Positions 31,702-33,901 of a stretch of DNA of 33,901 nucleotides are shown one piece after another. This stretch comes from Nocardia wallacei (GTDB taxonomy: Bacteria > Actinomycetota > Actinomycetes > Mycobacteriales > Mycobacteriaceae). The DNA lies in assembly GCF_029868745.1 (NCBI RefSeq), contig NZ_JARWOP010000083.1, positions 1 to 33,901 of the forward strand. The letters run 5' to 3'. The notes below the pieces were generated by a model. That model searched no databases, was not told where the DNA came from, and saw only the letters and a program-made list of their open reading frames with translations. The position numbers and the translations under genes are program-made. Positions within the stretch are counted from its first letter, which is position 1, and the number at the start of each line of letters is the position of its first letter.

Positions 31702-32962
31702 TCGCCCAACGGTTTCCGGGCCTCCGCAGGCAGACGAAGGCGGCCGCGAACAGCGCGAGGGTCAGCCAGATGTAGGCGTTGTGATAGAAGACGCCGAGAT
31801 GAGCGCGGGGCGGCAGATTCAGCACGCTCGCGAGCATCGGGTCGTAGAAGGCCAGCACGCCGCCGGAGGCGATCACCAGCGCGGCCGCCAGCCCGAGTGG
31901 TGCGGCGAGGCCTCGACGGCGCACCGCCAGGTCGGTCAGATAGATCAGCAGCGGCGCCAGCCACACCCAGTGATGCACCCAGCTGTAGGGAGACACCGCG
32001 GTCGTGGTGAGCCCGACCAGTACCACCGCGGGTAGTTCCCGCCCGGTCGAGGAGAGCTGCCGGGCCAGCGCCAGGCACAGCACGGCGACGGCGGCCGCAC
32101 CCGCCAGCCACAGCAGCTGATGTTCGCCGCCGACGCCGAGCGTCCGGGCGATCATCCCGCGCAGCGACTCGTTCTGCGGATTCTCGGGCACGCCCACCCG
32201 CGTGGGATCGGCGAACGCGCCGGTCCAGTACGTCAGCGAATCCTTCGGCAGCACGGCGAGGCCGAGCAGCGCGGTCGCGACGAATGCGGCGGCGGACGTG
32301 GCGGCGGCCCGGAATCGGCGCGTGACAAGGAAATACACCACGAAGAACGCCGGCGTCAGCTTGATCCCGGCCGCGATTCCGGTCAGCGCGCCCTTCCAGC
32401 GCGAGGAATCGGGCAGTGCCATATCCGCCAGTACGAGCAGCAGCAGGAAGATGTTGATCTGGCCGAACGCCATGGTCTCGCGAACCGGCTCACACCACAG
32501 CAGCAGTCCGGCGATGGGCAGGCTCGCCACCGCCAGCCGCAGATCTCGGCGGTAGCCGAGCATGGACAGCGCCGCCCAGCAGGACGCCGCGAGCATGGCG
32601 AAGTTGCCCAGCGCGCCGGCGTAGCGGAACAGCTCACCGCTGAGCGCGACGAGCGGCGTGAACAGCAGTGCGGCGAACGGCGTGTAGACGAACTCCCAGA
32701 CGCCGCGGGTATTGCCCAGCAGCGGGGTGTCGTACACGGAGGTGCCGTCGACCGCGCGCTGTCCGGCGATCTGATAGACCTTCAGGTCCATCAGATGCAT
32801 CATCACCTGCGGCGTCTCGACCACCTGCTTGACCCAATACCCACCCGCGAGCGCGCCGAGTGCGAGAACGGTCCAGAACACGGCAGCGGGCAGGGGGCGA
32901 CGCTGCGGGGTCGTTCCTGCCGAGGACGGCGCAACCGCGTCCTCGATCGTCGCCAGCGACAC
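31682..32962 (-). CDS. GT87 (DUF2029) polyprenyl-phosphate-mannose alpha-mannosyltransferase-like protein
   Basis: The 426-residue multi-spanning protein has about ten hydrophobic segments. The early loop is DLKVYQIAGQRAVDGTSVYDTP, with the conserved acidic residue of GT-C glycosyltransferases, then FVYTPFAALLFTPL. Later motifs are MAFGQINIFLLLLVLAD, AGIKLTPAFFVVYFLV and SPYSWVHHWVWLAPLL. In mycobacteria GT87 enzymes use polyprenyl-phosphate-mannose at the outer membrane face to build lipomannan, lipoarabinomannan and PIMs. The exact linkage cannot be assigned. The GTG at 32962 (GGGAGG upstream) is chosen. An open frame continues to 33196, but that extension only translates the 31-bp tandem repeat. 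Confidence 0.88.
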   Translation of the reverse strand: MSLATIEDAVAPSSAGTTPQRRPLPAAVFWTVLALGALAGGYWVKQVVETPQVMMHLMDLKVYQIAGQRAVDGTSVYDTPLLGNTRGVWEFVYTPFAALLFTPLVALSGELFRYAGALGNFAMLAASCWAALSMLGYRRDLRLAVASLPIAGLLLWCEPVRETMAFGQINIFLLLLVLADMALPDSSRWKGALTGIAAGIKLTPAFFVVYFLVTRRFRAAATSAAAFVATALLGLAVLPKDSLTYWTGAFADPTRVGVPENPQNESLRGMIARTLGVGGEHQLLWLAGAAAVAVLCLALARQLSSTGRELPAVVLVGLTTTAVSPYSWVHHWVWLAPLLIYLTDLAVRRRGLAAPLGLAAALVIASGGVLAFYDPMLASVLNLPPRAHLGVFYHNAYIWLTLALFAAAFVCLRRPGNRWATSESAA

Positions 32963-33089
32963 ACACCCTCCCAACGATCGGGCTCCGGACCGGCCCCACG
33001 GTAATAGCAGTCGGGTGGCGACCGCCAACCGTGCGCACCGAGCGGAGGGTCGTGAGGGATTCCTGGGGACGTGGATCCCGGCCAAAAGC

Positions 33090-33190
33090 ATGCCGGGATG
33101 ACCTGGATGTCCGCGAGGGATGCCGGGGTGACCTGGGATGTCCGCGAGGGATGCCGGGGTGACCTGGGATGTCCGCGGGGGAGCCGGGAT
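33090..33190. repeat. 31-bp direct tandem repeat, three copies plus a partial
   Basis: The unit (GATGCCGGGGTGACCTGG followed by GATGTCCGCGAGG) is complete at 33119-33149 and 33150-33180. An earlier copy at 33090-33118 has two small changes, and a partial copy starts at 33181. It lies in the gap between the mannosyltransferase start and the TetR stop. Copy number is likely to vary between strains, as in other actinobacterial VNTR loci. Confidence 0.85.
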
Positions 33191-33199
33191 CCGCACCGC

Positions 33200-33781
33200 T
33201 TAGTCGTCGCTGATCACCGTCGTGACCATTCGGCGGACGGCTCGCGCATCCGGCGGGTCGCCGGTGCGGTCGGCGAAGAGCAGGTGGGCGGTGCCGACCA
33301 GCATGGGGGCGAGCCCGTCGGGGTCGGAATCGGGCGGGATGCGGCCGAGGTCCTGTTCGGCGGACAGGTAGGTGGCGATCATGGTGGCGGCGTCGGTGAG
33401 GACGGGGACGCCCGCGGGCCAGGTGTCGCGCAGCCGGGCGCGCAGCGCGTCGCGGAAGGTGATGAGCGGGATGATCGCCACGGCAACCGATTCGAAGACC
33501 GCGAGCAGCGCACCGGTCAGATTGTCGACCACCGTCCCGGCCCCGGCCGACGCCAGCAGCGCGGAAGCCTGCGGGTCCATCCGGCGGGCCCGGTCCAGGA
33601 CGAATTCGGCCAGGAAGGCGTCGAAGTCGGCGAAATGCCGGTGCAGCACGCCCTTGGCGCACCCGGCCTCGGCGGTGACGGCGCGGCTGGTCAGCGCGCT
33701 CGGCCCGTCCCGGAGCAGGATGCGTTCGGCCGCGTCGAACAATTGCTCGCGCACGTCGCGCAGCGCGACCCCGGTCGGCAT
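33200..33781 (-). CDS. TetR-family regulator
   Basis: The 193-residue protein has an N-terminal TetR domain: QLFDAAERILLRDGPSALTSRAVTAEAGCAKGVLHRHFADFDAFLAEF (about residues 11-58). The C-terminal part is of the hydrophobic ligand-pocket type. The ATG at 33781 follows AAGGAG by 11 nt. An ATG at 33820 is in frame but has only contig-end poly-G sequence upstream. Its target is unknown; the mannosyltransferase gene lies downstream on the same strand, beyond the tandem repeat. Confidence 0.85.
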   Translation of the reverse strand: MPTGVALRDVREQLFDAAERILLRDGPSALTSRAVTAEAGCAKGVLHRHFADFDAFLAEFVLDRARRMDPQASALLASAGAGTVVDNLTGALLAVFESVAVAIIPLITFRDALRARLRDTWPAGVPVLTDAATMIATYLSAEQDLGRIPPDSDPDGLAPMLVGTAHLLFADRTGDPPDARAVRRMVTTVISDD

Positions 33782-33820
33782 TGCGGGCGAATCTCCTTCA
33801 GCTGTGGGCGAACTCGACAT

Positions 33821-33901
33821 CGAGTGGGGGGGGGGCCCATTTATGTGGGGGGGGGGGCCCGCGAACATGAGCGGGCCCCGGGGGGGGCGGCCCCCCACCC
33901 C
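33821..33901. other. Low-complexity poly-G contig end
   Basis: Runs of 10, 11 and 8 G residues lie at 33826-33835, 33847-33857 and 33880-33887. A perfect 8-bp hairpin (GGGCCCGC at 33855-33862 with GCGGGCCC at 33871-33878) sits between the last two. This is unlike the rest of the window and probably reflects a sequencing or assembly failure at the end of a contig. Confidence 0.75.

Noticed and set aside
33090..33190. CRISPR array
   Set aside because: The 31-bp units are directly adjacent with no spacers, and there are no cas genes.
1..33901. tRNA, rRNA, insertion sequence or prophage genes
   Set aside because: I found no transposase or integrase motifs, terminal inverted repeats or cloverleaf sequences.

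Overview
The window is high-GC actinobacterial DNA. Its content points to a mycolic-acid-containing genus, most likely Nocardia or a close relative. Supporting genes include an antigen-85-like esterase, a GT87 mannosyltransferase, an IrtA/IrtB-like pair of ABC half-transporters, several TetR regulators, cytochrome P450s and a DacB-type carboxypeptidase. Assignments come from reading translated motifs; no database search was run. The window begins inside a secreted-protein gene. It ends in poly-G sequence that looks like a contig-end artefact.

Layout: 1-233 is a partial secreted protein. 549-1733 is an AveC-family (spirocyclase-like) membrane protein, tail to tail with a YoaK/DUF1275 membrane protein across a strong bidirectional hairpin. 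2708-3760 is an unrecognised protein. 3754-5069 is a TetR-enoyl-CoA hydratase pair with its own operator. 5108-6463 is a PNPOx-like protein and a VOC protein, divergent from a CGNR zinc-finger regulator (6616-7131) across a long inverted repeat.

7142-13617 is the most interesting block. A TetR gene lies divergent from a tightly coupled series: a second AveC-like protein, a CbbQ/NorQ-type AAA+ ATPase, a NorD-type VWA protein and a cytochrome P450. A second TetR gene follows. The promoter of this series contains a perfect ATACC-N4-GGTAT operator overlapping the -10 box. Almost the same element sits before the lone AveC-like gene at 549, so one regulator probably controls both loci. The inferred picture is an inducible membrane oxidation pathway in which an AAA+/VWA pair activates or remodels a metalloenzyme, either the P450 or the AveC-like protein.

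13596-20583 holds a mixed set: an alpha/beta hydrolase, a DacB-like carboxypeptidase, an NDH-2-like flavoprotein, a Tyr/Pro-rich membrane protein, a baeRF-like protein, a P450 pseudogene with an internal deletion, and two small membrane proteins. 20667-25171 is an AraC regulator plus two coupled ABC half-transporters, the arrangement used for ferric-siderophore uptake. 25289-28610 carries an FMN-dependent monooxygenase, a double-hotdog thioesterase, and a PRC-barrel/DUF2382 stress protein preceded by a SigB/SigF-type promoter and a leader rich in hairpins. 28743-33781 carries the mycolyltransferase-like esterase, a secretory lipase, an unknown protein, the GT87 mannosyltransferase with a 31-bp tandem repeat upstream, and a TetR regulator.
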